A DNA stretch of 21,534 nt, taken from NCBI GenBank assembly GCA_023413015.1, contig JAEZQR010000311.1, positions 1 through 21,534 of the forward strand. Direction: 5' to 3'. The first letter of the stretch is position 1. Every line of letters starts with the position of its first letter. The stretch comes from Pseudomonadota bacterium. GTDB taxonomy: Bacteria; Pseudomonadota; Alphaproteobacteria; Sphingomonadales; Sphingomonadaceae. A model generated the notes under the pieces. It ran no database searches. It saw nothing but the letters and a program-made list of their open reading frames with translations, and had not been told where the DNA came from. The position numbers and the translations under genes were made by a program. Positions 14,348 through 21,534 of the stretch are shown here, one piece after another.

Positions 14348-16088
14348 ATGGGGCATCCGCCTGATCTTCGGTTACCCCGGCGACGGCATCAACGGTGTGC
14401 TCGGCGCGCTGGAGAAACGCGACGGCGACATCACCTTCGTCCAGGTGCGCCATGAGGAGATGGCGGCGTTCATGGCGTCCGCCTACGCGAAGTTCAGCGG
14501 CGAGCTGGGCGTGTGCCTGGCAACCGGCGGGCCCGGAGCCGCCCACCTCGTGACCGGCCTCTACGACGCCAAGCTCGACCATATGCCGGTGCTCGCGATC
14601 GCGGGACAGGCGCCGCGCACGGCACGCGGCGCGGCCTATCAGCAGGAGCTGAACCTCGACCGGCTGTTCGCCGATGTCGCGAGCTACGTGCAGGAGGCCG
14701 AAGCGCCGGCGCAGGTGCGCCATCTTCTTGACCGCGCCTGCCGCATCGCGATCGCCGGCAACACCGTGACGGCGATCGTCCTGCCGCACGACGTGCAGGG
14801 CGAGCGCTACGAGGCGCCGGCGCGTTCGCACGGCTACACCCGCTCGGGCATCGGCTATTCGCGCCCGCGCCTCGTCCCCTATGATGCCGACCTGCAGCGC
14901 GCCGCCGACGTGCTCAACGCCGGCTCGAAGGTCGCGGTCCTGATCGGCGCCGGTGCCGCCGGTGCCGCCGACGAGGTGGTCGAGGTCGCCGAGCTGCTCG
15001 GCGCCGGCGTCGCCAAGGCGCTGCTCGGCAAGACGGTGCTGCCCGACGACCTGCCCTTCGTGACCGGCACCATCGGCCTGCTCGGCACGAAGCCGAGCTC
15101 CGACATGATGGACGACTGCGACACGCTGCTGATGATCGGCACCAGCTTCCCCTGGGCCGAGTTCCTGCCGAAGGATGGCCAGGCGCGCGCGGTACAGATC
15201 GACGTCGCCGCAGCCAGCCTGGGCCTGCGCTATCCGACCGAGGTCAACCTGCACGGCGACGCCGCCGAGACGCTGCGCGAGCTCATCCCGCTGCTCGTCC
15301 GCAAAACCGACCGGTCATGGCGCAACACCATCGAACGGGGCGTCGACGACTGGTGGAAGCTGATGACCGACCGCGCCATGGCCAAGGCGAGCCCGGTCAA
15401 CCCGCAACGGGTCGTCCACGAGCTGTCGCCGCGCCTGCCGTCCGATGCCATCGTCACGAGCGATTCCGGCTCCTGCGCCAACTGGTATGCCCGCGACTGG
15501 CGGGTGAAGCGCGGGCAGCTGGGCTCGCTTTCGGGCGGGCTCGCCTCGATGGGCGCCGCCGTCCCTTATGCGATCGCCGCCAAGTTCGCGCATCCGCGCC
15601 GCCCGGTGGTGGCGCTCGTCGGCGACGGCGCCATGCAGATGAACAACATGGCCGAGCTCATCACCGTCCAGAAATACTGGCGTGACTGGCCGGACCCGCG
15701 CTGGATCTGCTGCGTGTTCAACAACGAGGACCTGAACCAGGTCACCTGGGAACAGCGGGTGATGGAGGGCTTCCCCAAGTTCGAGACGACGCAGCGCCTG
15801 CCGAACGTGCCCTATGCGCGGTTCGCCGCGCTGATCGGCCTGAAGGGGATCTACGTCGACGATCCCGACGACCTCGGCGCCGCCTGGGACGAGGCGCTAT
15901 CGAGCGACCGCCCCGTCGTCCTGGAGGTCAAGACCGACCCGGAGGTGCCGCCGCTGCCGCCGCACATGACGCTCGAGCAGGCGCGGAACTTCATGCTGTC
16001 GATGGCGAAGGGCGACCCCGGAGCCGGGCACGCCATCAGGGAAACGGCGCGCCAAGTTTTAAGCTCGGTACTCCCCGGCAAGGAATAG
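14304..16088 (+). CDS. Thiamine-diphosphate enzyme of the pyruvate oxidase / pyruvate:quinone oxidoreductase type
   Basis: The 594-residue protein has the three domains of the ThDP/POX family. An N-terminal pyrimidine-binding domain carries FGYPGDGING (22-31) and catalytic Glu51 in RHEEMAAF. The middle Rossmann domain (about 190-350) binds FAD in the oxidase branch. The C-terminal PP domain holds GDGAMQMNNM (440-449) and, after a somewhat long spacer, FNN (472-474). Family members decarboxylate pyruvate or another 2-oxoacid and pass electrons to quinone or oxygen; substrate cannot be read here. The last 20 residues could form an amphipathic helix, as in PoxB, which binds membranes that way. 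I chose ATG 14304 (MATSVSDFF) because it begins the conserved domain and has GAAGG at 14291-14295; the frame is open further upstream. It ends 2 bases before the next ATG. Confidence 0.88.
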   Translation: MATSVSDFFVERLHEWGIRLIFGYPGDGINGVLGALEKRDGDITFVQVRHEEMAAFMASAYAKFSGELGVCLATGGPGAAHLVTGLYDAKLDHMPVLAIAGQAPRTARGAAYQQELNLDRLFADVASYVQEAEAPAQVRHLLDRACRIAIAGNTVTAIVLPHDVQGERYEAPARSHGYTRSGIGYSRPRLVPYDADLQRAADVLNAGSKVAVLIGAGAAGAADEVVEVAELLGAGVAKALLGKTVLPDDLPFVTGTIGLLGTKPSSDMMDDCDTLLMIGTSFPWAEFLPKDGQARAVQIDVAAASLGLRYPTEVNLHGDAAETLRELIPLLVRKTDRSWRNTIERGVDDWWKLMTDRAMAKASPVNPQRVVHELSPRLPSDAIVTSDSGSCANWYARDWRVKRGQLGSLSGGLASMGAAVPYAIAAKFAHPRRPVVALVGDGAMQMNNMAELITVQKYWRDWPDPRWICCVFNNEDLNQVTWEQRVMEGFPKFETTQRLPNVPYARFAALIGLKGIYVDDPDDLGAAWDEALSSDRPVVLEVKTDPEVPPLPPHMTLEQARNFMLSMAKGDPGAGHAIRETARQVLSSVLPGKE

Positions 16089-16090
16089 CC

Positions 16091-17011
16091 ATGAACGCGC
16101 TGCTGCCCGTCCATGCGCCGGCCAGCCCGTGGCCAGCGCGGTGGTTGGGCGCAGCGGTGCTGGCGGCGACGGCAGCGGCAGTCGGGAGCGCCGTCCTCCG
16201 TCGGCCGCGGGACGGGGCGACGGCCGCGGATACCGCCGGCCGGGCGTGCGCGCACGGAATCCGCCGATCGGCGGCGCTGCTCGCCGGATCGGTGCTCGCC
16301 GACAGCCTCGTCGAGCATTATCGCGGCGCCTTCGAAAACCCCGGCATGTTCGCGCCGCTCGGCGTGTCGGCACTCGTCGTGGCCGCCGACACCGGCGATA
16401 TCTGGCCCGGGCGCGAGCTGGCGCATGCCGCCGCCGTGGCCACCGGGACGGCCGGCGTCGGGTTCCACCTCTATAATGTCACGCGCCGAATCGGCGGGGT
16501 CGGCTGGCTCAACCTGTTCTACGGCGCGCCGGTGGGCGCCCCGGCCGCGCTTGCGCTCGCCGGCCTGCTTGGGTTTGCTGCCGGATGGGTCGAGCGGGCG
16601 CCGAACGGCACGCTGGTCGAGCAGCCCGCCGAGCGGGTGCTGGCTGGCCTTGTCGCGTCCGGCATCATGGGTACGGTCGGCGAGGCGGCGCTGCTGCACT
16701 TCCGCGGCGCCTTCCACAATCCCGTGATGTGGGCCCCTGTCACCGTGCCGCCGCTCGCCGCGATTGCGCTTACGGCCGCGGCGCTGTCCGACCGGGCGGG
16801 CCCGGCGCGCGCCCTGCTGGTGCTGACCGCGCTGCTCGGCGTGGGCGGCGCGGGCTTCCACGTCTACGGTGTCGGGCGGCACATGGGCGGCTGGCGCAAC
16901 TGGAGCCAGAATCTGCTCGACGGGCCGCCGATCCCGGCGCCCCCCGCCTTCACTGCGCTGGCGCTTGCCGGCCTTTCGACGCTCCGGCTGATCGAGGCGC
17001 GCCGTGGCTGA
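16091..17011 (+). CDS. Internally duplicated membrane protein with paired histidine motifs
   Basis: I do not recognise a named family. This 306-residue, highly hydrophobic protein is built of two copies of one unit. Copy 1 (about 62-165) contains EHYRGAFENPGMFAP (75-89) and GFHLYNVTRRIGG (124-136); copy 2 (about 190-300) contains LHFRGAFHNPVMWAP (202-216) and GFHVYGVGRHMGG (255-267). Each copy ends in a GAP/GPP-rich segment. Two histidines per copy (His76/His126 and His203/His257) keep their spacing of about 50 residues, which could suit metal or heme b binding in the membrane, but this is inference. It starts at ATG 16091 with AAGGA at 16080-16084, and overlaps the next gene by 8 bases. Its place before a dehydrogenase small subunit suggests it is that enzyme's membrane partner. 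Confidence 0.8.
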   Translation: MNALLPVHAPASPWPARWLGAAVLAATAAAVGSAVLRRPRDGATAADTAGRACAHGIRRSAALLAGSVLADSLVEHYRGAFENPGMFAPLGVSALVVAADTGDIWPGRELAHAAAVATGTAGVGFHLYNVTRRIGGVGWLNLFYGAPVGAPAALALAGLLGFAAGWVERAPNGTLVEQPAERVLAGLVASGIMGTVGEAALLHFRGAFHNPVMWAPVTVPPLAAIALTAAALSDRAGPARALLVLTALLGVGGAGFHVYGVGRHMGGWRNWSQNLLDGPPIPAPPAFTALALAGLSTLRLIEARRG

Positions 17012-17594
17012 ACGCTATCCGGGCTATGACGTGCTGGCGAAATGGCGCAGCCCATCGTTCGACGACACCACCCGCGCGGTGCTGAGGCAGCGGCTGGCGA
17101 CGGTGCCCGCGCGGCGCTTCCTCGCGCCGGCGGAATGGGAGCTGCTCGAAGCCCTCGCGGCTCGGCTGATGCCGCAGCCCGACCGAGCCGAGCCGATCCC
17201 GATCACCCCCTGGATCGACGCGATGCTCGTCGAGGGCGTGGGCGACGGCTACCGCCGCGACGGTTGGCCGGGGCTGCGCGAGACGTGGCGTATGGGGCTC
17301 GCCGCGATCGAGGACGAGGCGCGGATCGCCGCCGCGGGCGGCTTCGCGGCAATGGACGCCGACGCACAGGATGCGCTGCTCGCCCGAATCCAGCGCGGCG
17401 AGGTGCGGTCGCCGCAGTGGCAGCAACTGCCACCTGCGCATTTCTTCGGCATGCTGCTGCGCACGGTTGCCGCCATCTATTATTCGCATCCGGCCGCGTG
17501 GAGCGAGATCGGCTTCGGCGGCCCGGCCTCGCCGCGCGGCTACGTCCGCCTCGGCTTCGACGAGCAGGACCCGTGGGAGGCGCATGACCGCTGA
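17004..17594 (+). CDS. Gluconate 2-dehydrogenase subunit 3-like protein
   Basis: This 196-residue soluble protein resembles the small subunit (subunit 3) of membrane-bound gluconate and FAD-glucose dehydrogenases. That subunit has no cofactor and acts as a chaperone and export partner of the flavoprotein. Matching features are FLAPAEWELLEALAARLMP (39-57), an acidic mid-region, and HFFGMLLRTVAAIYYSHP followed by GFGGPASPRGY near the end. Typical subunit 3 proteins start with a Tat signal that carries the large subunit across the membrane; here the N-terminus (MAERYPGYDVLAKW) has none, so the complex is probably cytoplasmic. GTG 17004 lies 8 bases inside the upstream gene, and the stop lies 11 bases inside the GMC gene, fitting an obligate partner. 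Confidence 0.87.
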   Translation: MAERYPGYDVLAKWRSPSFDDTTRAVLRQRLATVPARRFLAPAEWELLEALAARLMPQPDRAEPIPITPWIDAMLVEGVGDGYRRDGWPGLRETWRMGLAAIEDEARIAAAGGFAAMDADAQDALLARIQRGEVRSPQWQQLPPAHFFGMLLRTVAAIYYSHPAAWSEIGFGGPASPRGYVRLGFDEQDPWEAHDR

Positions 17595-19218
17595 GGCGCC
17601 TCGGGCGATCGGGGGGCAGGCGCCGGACGTGTTCCGTCGCGGCGGCCGGGTGCGGATGCGCTGCTTCCGCGAGGACGAGGCGGTCGACTTCGCGATCGTG
17701 GGCACCGGCGCCGGCGGCGGCACGCTCGCCGCCCGCCTCGCCGAGCGCGGGTTCACGGTGGTCGCCTTCGACGCCGGCCCGTTCTGGCGCCCGCTCGAGG
17801 ATTTCGCCTCGGATGAGGCCGAGCAGCAGAAGCTCTACTGGCGTGACGACCGCATCACCGGCGGCGCGGACCCGATCGCGCTCGGCGGCAACAATTCCGG
17901 GCGCGGCGTCGGCGGCTCGACCGTGCATTTCAGCATGATCTCGCTTCGGTGGCGACCCGACTGGTTCCGGACGCGGAGCCGGCTCGGCTACGGCGTCGAC
18001 TGGCCGATCGGCTACGAGGATTTGGCGCCCTATTACGACGAGGTCGAGCAGGCGCTGAAGGTCTCCGGTCCGGTGCGCTACCCATGGGGTCCGAAGCGCC
18101 GGCGCTACCCCTACCGCTCGCACCCGGTCAACGCCGCCGGCCTCGTGCTCGCGCGCGGAGCCGAGCGCCTGGGCATCGACTGGGCACCGGTACCGCTCGC
18201 CACCGTCTCGGCGCCGCGCGGCCGGTCGCCGCCTTGCGTCTATCGCGGCTTTTGCAATTTCGGATGCTCCACCAACGCCAAGCAGAGCGTCCTCGTCGCC
18301 TGGATGCCCCGCGCGCTCAAGGCCGGCGCCGAGATACGCGACATGGCGATGGTCGGCCGGATCGAGCTTGGGGCGGAGGGCCGCGCGACCGGGCTGCACT
18401 ACCGTCGCGAGGGCCAGTGGCGGTTCCAGGCGGCGCGGCACATCGTCGTCGCCGGCTATGCGATCGAGACGCCGCGACTGCTACTCAATTCCGCCTGCCC
18501 GTCGTTCCCGAACGGGCTGGCGAACAGCAGCGGGCTCGTGGGCACGCATCTAATGACTCACAGCGGCCCCGGGGTCTGGGCGACGTTCGAGGAGGAGATC
18601 CGCTGGTACAAGGGGCCGCCCAACATGGCGGTCACCGAGCACTGGAACTACACGAGCGCCGGGAAGGATTTCCCCGGCCACTATGCTTTCATGAGCCAGG
18701 GGCCGCTCCCGCGCGCCTGGGCGCAGATCGTCGCCGGCGCGCGCGGGCTGTGGGGGCCGGCACTCCGGGCGGAGATGCTGAAGTATAATCACATGGCCGG
18801 GCTCGTGCCGGTCGGCGAGACCGAGCCGCAGGCGGCGAACCGCGTCGAGCTGGCGGACGACGTCGACCAGCATGGCCTGCGCATCCCGCGGGTGATCTTC
18901 GGCTATTCCGACAACGACCGCCGGCTGATTGAGCACGCCAAATGCTATCAGGCAGACCTGCTCGAAACCGCGGGCGGGCGCAACCTGTGGACGAGCCACG
19001 ACACCAGCCACCTGCTCGGCGGCTGCCGCATGGGAAGCGATCCGAAAACCTCCGTGGTGGATGGCGACGGCCGGAGCTGGGACATTCCCAATTTGTGGAT
19101 CTGCGACGGCTCGCTGTTCCCGACGAGCGGCGGGGTCAACCCGTCGCTCACCATCCAGGCGCTGGCGTGCCGGACCGCCGCCGGCATCGAGGCGCTCGCG
19201 GCGCGAGGTGAATTATGA
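17584..19218 (+). CDS. GMC-family FAD dehydrogenase with putative [3Fe-4S] site
   Basis: The 544-residue protein is a glucose-methanol-choline oxidoreductase of the gluconate/glucose dehydrogenase large-subunit type, oxidising an alcohol or sugar hydroxyl with FAD. The dinucleotide motif GTGAGG is at 40-45; a second FAD segment is GVGGSTVHFS; the active site region holds His472/His476 (SHDTSHLLGGCRMG) and Asn519-Pro520 (GVNPSLTIQA). Cys218, Cys224 and Cys228 form C-x5-C-x3-C, the spacing that binds a [3Fe-4S] cluster in the Burkholderia FAD-glucose dehydrogenase catalytic subunit. This points to electron transfer out of the flavin rather than to oxygen. ATG 17584 overlaps the small-subunit gene by 11 bases; the frame is open upstream, but homology begins here. 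No multiheme cytochrome c subunit follows, unlike in classical three-subunit enzymes. Substrate unknown. Confidence 0.92.
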   Translation: MTAEAPRAIGGQAPDVFRRGGRVRMRCFREDEAVDFAIVGTGAGGGTLAARLAERGFTVVAFDAGPFWRPLEDFASDEAEQQKLYWRDDRITGGADPIALGGNNSGRGVGGSTVHFSMISLRWRPDWFRTRSRLGYGVDWPIGYEDLAPYYDEVEQALKVSGPVRYPWGPKRRRYPYRSHPVNAAGLVLARGAERLGIDWAPVPLATVSAPRGRSPPCVYRGFCNFGCSTNAKQSVLVAWMPRALKAGAEIRDMAMVGRIELGAEGRATGLHYRREGQWRFQAARHIVVAGYAIETPRLLLNSACPSFPNGLANSSGLVGTHLMTHSGPGVWATFEEEIRWYKGPPNMAVTEHWNYTSAGKDFPGHYAFMSQGPLPRAWAQIVAGARGLWGPALRAEMLKYNHMAGLVPVGETEPQAANRVELADDVDQHGLRIPRVIFGYSDNDRRLIEHAKCYQADLLETAGGRNLWTSHDTSHLLGGCRMGSDPKTSVVDGDGRSWDIPNLWICDGSLFPTSGGVNPSLTIQALACRTAAGIEALAARGEL

Positions 19219-20432
19219 GGAAGGTGCCCGGCGGCATCGCCAGCATCGCGGACCTGCGCGCCCGCGCCCACCGGCGCGTCCCGTTCCCGTTCATGGAATA
19301 TGTCGAGAACGGCTCGTTCGCGGAGCTGACGCTGCGCCGGAACCGCCGCGACCTCGACGCGATCGAGCTTCGCGAGCGGGTGATGTTCGATGTGTCGCGC
19401 CGTAAGCTCGGGACGACGATGCTCGGCGAGGCGGTGACGATTCCCGTCGCGATCGGGCCGACCGGCATGTGCGGCGCCGTCTGGGCGAACGGCGAGATTC
19501 TGTCCTGCCGCGCTGCGCATGATTTCGGCATCCCCTTCACGCTGTCAACCAATGCGCTGCTGTCGATCGAGGATGTCGCCGGGGCGGTCGCGAAGCCCTT
19601 CTGGTTCCAGCTCTATCTCGAGAAGGATCGCGGCTTCTCGAAGGAGCTGCTCGAACGCGCCAAGGCGGCCGGCTGTCCGGTCCTCGTCCTGACAATGGAT
19701 CTTCATGTCGAGGGCACGCGCTACCGGGATGTCCACAACGGCCTGGGTGTCCCGCCGAAGCTCACGCCCGCCAACGTCTGGAGCATCGTCTCCCACCCGC
19801 ACTGGGCATTCGCGATGCTGCGCTCGAAGCGCTGGAGCTTCGGTAACTATGCCGACCGGGTTGCTTCTGGCAACGTCAAGGAGATGGCGCAGCTCGTCAA
19901 AAGTCAGCTCGATTCCTCGTTCGACGTGAAGACCCTCGAATGGGTGCGCTCGCTCTGGCCGGGCAAGCTGATCGTCAAGGGCATCCTCGACCCCGAAGAT
20001 GCCCGCATGGCAGTCGATGCCGGCGCGGACGCCGTGCTCGTGTCCAACCACGGTGGACGCCAGCTCGACAGCGCCTCCTCGACCGCCGCCATACTGCCGG
20101 AAATCGTCGCAGCCGTCGGCGATAGGACCGAGGTCTTCGTTGACAGCGGCGTGCGCTCGGGCCTCGATGTCCTGAAATTCCTGGGGCTAGGTGCCCGCGC
20201 CTGCTTCATCGGCCGCGCCTATCTCTACGGCTTGGGCGCCTTCGGGCAGGCCGGCGTTGCCAAGGCGCTCGATATCCTGCGCGACGAGCTCGATATCGCG
20301 ATGGCGCTCACCGGCGTCACCGATGCGGCGGCGGTGCCCCGGAGCGTCATCAAGGTCGGCGTGCCGGGCGGGGGCTCGACCAGCGAACAGGACTGGTCGC
20401 CGGCCACGGACTCCCGGCACGCGGCGGAATAG
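19215..20432 (+). CDS. FMN-dependent 2-hydroxy-acid dehydrogenase (lactate dehydrogenase / glycolate oxidase family)
   Basis: The 405-residue TIM-barrel flavoprotein belongs to the LldD/glycolate oxidase family, which oxidises L-2-hydroxy acids to 2-oxo acids. Visible signatures: Tyr29 in MEYVENGS (substrate carboxylate), AIGPTGM at 79-85 (FMN), QLYLEKDR (Gln132, Tyr134), Lys255 in IVKGI, the active-site block SNHGGRQLD with His279 and Arg282, and DSGVRSG plus GRAYLYG for the FMN phosphate. All main catalytic residues are present. Substrate could be lactate, mandelate, glycolate or another acid; I leave the symbol blank. Membrane LldD passes electrons to quinone, which would suit this operon. 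Start ATG 19215 overlaps the GMC stop (ATGA). It is the last gene of the + strand series and ends 4 bases from the converging SDR gene. Confidence 0.92.
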   Translation: MRKVPGGIASIADLRARAHRRVPFPFMEYVENGSFAELTLRRNRRDLDAIELRERVMFDVSRRKLGTTMLGEAVTIPVAIGPTGMCGAVWANGEILSCRAAHDFGIPFTLSTNALLSIEDVAGAVAKPFWFQLYLEKDRGFSKELLERAKAAGCPVLVLTMDLHVEGTRYRDVHNGLGVPPKLTPANVWSIVSHPHWAFAMLRSKRWSFGNYADRVASGNVKEMAQLVKSQLDSSFDVKTLEWVRSLWPGKLIVKGILDPEDARMAVDAGADAVLVSNHGGRQLDSASSTAAILPEIVAAVGDRTEVFVDSGVRSGLDVLKFLGLGARACFIGRAYLYGLGAFGQAGVAKALDILRDELDIAMALTGVTDAAAVPRSVIKVGVPGGGSTSEQDWSPATDSRHAAE

Positions 20433-20436
20433 CCGC
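20421..20436. terminator. Weak hairpin at the convergent gene ends
   Basis: GCGGC (20421-20425) pairs with GCCGC (20432-20436) around a six-base loop that contains the stop of the 2-hydroxy-acid dehydrogenase gene. Only TTAT follows on the + strand, with no T-run, and only 4 bases separate the two convergent stops. It may slow polymerase but is a poor intrinsic terminator. A Rho-dependent end, or termination inside the opposite gene, is equally likely. Confidence 0.22.
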
Positions 20437-21450
20437 TTATCGCAGCGCAGGCCGCTGTCCGCGCGAGCCGTTGCCGACGAGTGCGCCGGCCGCGGCCAGC
20501 GCCAGCGCGCCAAGCCCGAGCGCCACGCGGTGCCGTGTCGCCCAGAGGAGCGGGCGCGCGTCATGCGCCTGCGCATCGAACCGGCCGTGCGCGCCATGGT
20601 CGCCGGGCACCGGCTCGAACAGATTGTCCTTTCGGTCGGGGCTGATCGGCTGCGGATCCTGCTGGCTGTCGTAGCCGGTGGCGCCGAGGTAGCGGTCGAG
20701 CAATGGCGACGCGATCTTGTCCGCCCAGATCGCCTGATAGGCCGGCAGACCGACGATCACCTCCTTGCGCCGCACATGGGCGGCAAAGCGGATGGCCCGC
20801 GCGGCGACCTCCGGCTGATAGATAGCCCCGGTCGGGCGCGGCGTGCCCGGAACATGGGCGCGCACCCAGTCGAACTGCGGCGTGTTGACCCCGGGCAGCT
20901 GCACCATGGTGAGGCTGATGCGGCTGCCATCGTGCAGCAGCTCGGAACGCACGGAGTCGAGGAAGCCCTGGATCGCATGCTTGGCGCCGCAATAGGCGGA
21001 TTGCAGCGGGATGCCGCGATAAGCGAGCGCCGAGCCGACGAGCACGATCGCGCCGCGATCGCGTGGCCGCATGCGCTTCAGGGCAGCGCGCGTTCCGTTG
21101 ACCTGCCCGAAATAGGTCACCTCGGTGACGCGCCGATACTCCTCGGCCGTCATGTCCATGAACGGCGAGAAGATGCCAGCGAAGGCATTGTTGATCCAAA
21201 TGTCGATGGGGCCCAGCTCAGCCTCGATCCGCGAGGCGGCGCGCTCGATGGCTTCGGCGTCGGCGACATCCGTTGGAACCGCGAGTGCCCGCCCCCCCAT
21301 CGCCTCGACCTCGTGCGCGGTCGCCTCCAGCCCCTCCCGCCCTCGAGCCAGCAAGGCGATATCGGCGCCGGCCCGCGCGAACTCGCGCACCGTCGCACGA
21401 CCGATGCCCGCAGAAGCTCCCGTAACTACGACGACTTTCCGGCCAGCCAT
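20437..21450 (-). CDS. Short-chain dehydrogenase/reductase with C-terminal membrane helix
   Basis: This 337-residue protein is a classical SDR: cofactor motif TGASAGIG (10-17), NNA (87-89), catalytic Ser140, Tyr153 and Lys157 (YCGAK). An acidic residue after the second strand is absent and basic residues follow (LLARGREG), which fits NADP(H) better than NAD(H). Classical SDRs are about 250 residues; here an extension of about 85 residues ends in a hydrophobic helix (about 312-330) and a short basic tail, so the enzyme is probably held on the cytoplasmic face by its C-terminus. The substrate is unknown. It is read from the opposite strand, ends 4 bases from the operon, and need not share its function or regulation. 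Confidence 0.93.
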   Translation of the reverse strand: MAGRKVVVVTGASAGIGRATVREFARAGADIALLARGREGLEATAHEVEAMGGRALAVPTDVADAEAIERAASRIEAELGPIDIWINNAFAGIFSPFMDMTAEEYRRVTEVTYFGQVNGTRAALKRMRPRDRGAIVLVGSALAYRGIPLQSAYCGAKHAIQGFLDSVRSELLHDGSRISLTMVQLPGVNTPQFDWVRAHVPGTPRPTGAIYQPEVAARAIRFAAHVRRKEVIVGLPAYQAIWADKIASPLLDRYLGATGYDSQQDPQPISPDRKDNLFEPVPGDHGAHGRFDAQAHDARPLLWATRHRVALGLGALALAAAGALVGNGSRGQRPALR

Positions 21451-21458
21451 AGGGACAT

Positions 21459-21464
21459 CCCCTT
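21459..21464 (-). promoter_or_regulatory. Ribosome binding site of the SDR gene
   Basis: Read on the - strand this is AAGGGG, 8 bases before the ATG at 21450. It supports that start. The remaining bases to 21534 hold no recognisable gene, and I see no convincing promoter boxes there. Confidence 0.65.
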
Positions 21465-21534
21465 CGCGTGCGCCGGACGAACGGACCGCCGCTGCGCAAG
21501 GTTCCGCAAGGAGAAGCTCAACCCAAGCCGATCG

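Noticed and set aside
14019..15254. 411-residue open frame on the - strand
   Set aside because: It lies opposite the ThDP enzyme and membrane protein, whose motifs are unmistakable on the + strand. Long antisense frames are common in high-GC DNA, and the product is rich in Arg, Ala and His without motifs.
17203..18441. 412-residue open frame on the - strand
   Set aside because: Antisense to the subunit 3 and GMC genes; the product is an Arg/Pro/Ala-rich shadow with no domain.
1..21534. Mobile element, CRISPR array, tRNA or integration site
   Set aside because: No transposase or integrase genes, terminal repeats, spaced direct repeats or tRNA-like cloverleaf sequences were seen on reading either strand.

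Overview
The window is GC-rich, tightly packed bacterial DNA. Its gene content suggests an aerobic proteobacterium, most likely an alphaproteobacterium; the exact lineage is an inference and was not tested. It holds 20 protein-coding genes. Nineteen run on the + strand from 312 to 20432 without a single intergenic gap above 2 bases: nearly every stop codon overlaps the next start (ATGA, GTGA, or overlaps of 8 to 44 bases). The twentieth, an SDR oxidoreductase, converges on them from the right end. I see no RNA genes, CRISPR arrays, insertion sequences or tRNA-linked attachment sites.

Layout. 1-311: non-coding leader with a small dyad and the Shine-Dalgarno of the first gene. 312-7177: all six subunits of Alternative Complex III (actABCDEF), a quinol:electron-acceptor oxidoreductase that replaces cytochrome bc1. 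7174-8414: a small single-span protein of unknown function and a Sco-type copper chaperone. 8411-11889: the four subunits of a caa3-type cytochrome c oxidase (CuA plus heme c subunit II, A2-type subunit I, subunit III, small subunit IV). 11886-14347: a membrane domain fused to a family 1-like glycoside hydrolase, followed by a membrane protein that looks like a relative of that fused membrane domain. 14304-20432: a thiamine-diphosphate enzyme of the pyruvate oxidase type, an internally duplicated membrane protein, a gluconate-2-dehydrogenase-subunit-3-like protein, a GMC flavoprotein with a putative iron-sulfur site, and an FMN 2-hydroxy-acid dehydrogenase. 20437-21450 (-): an SDR with a C-terminal membrane helix.

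How they may work together. The first twelve genes form a full route from quinol to oxygen: ActABCDEF oxidises quinol and passes electrons, probably through ActE or ActA hemes, to the heme c and CuA of subunit II and then to the heme-copper centre of subunit I. The unusual part is that the same apparent transcript continues into flavin and thiamine dehydrogenases of sugars, 2-hydroxy acids and pyruvate, which in related families reduce quinone. My inference is a self-contained 'substrate to oxygen' respiratory operon: sugar release or modification (GH1-like fusion), sugar or alcohol oxidation (GMC + subunit 3 + duplicated membrane protein), lactate-like acid to 2-oxoacid, 2-oxoacid decarboxylation, and electron disposal through ACIII-caa3. 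The respiratory half is well supported by motifs; the link to the carbon half rests on gene order and translational coupling only.
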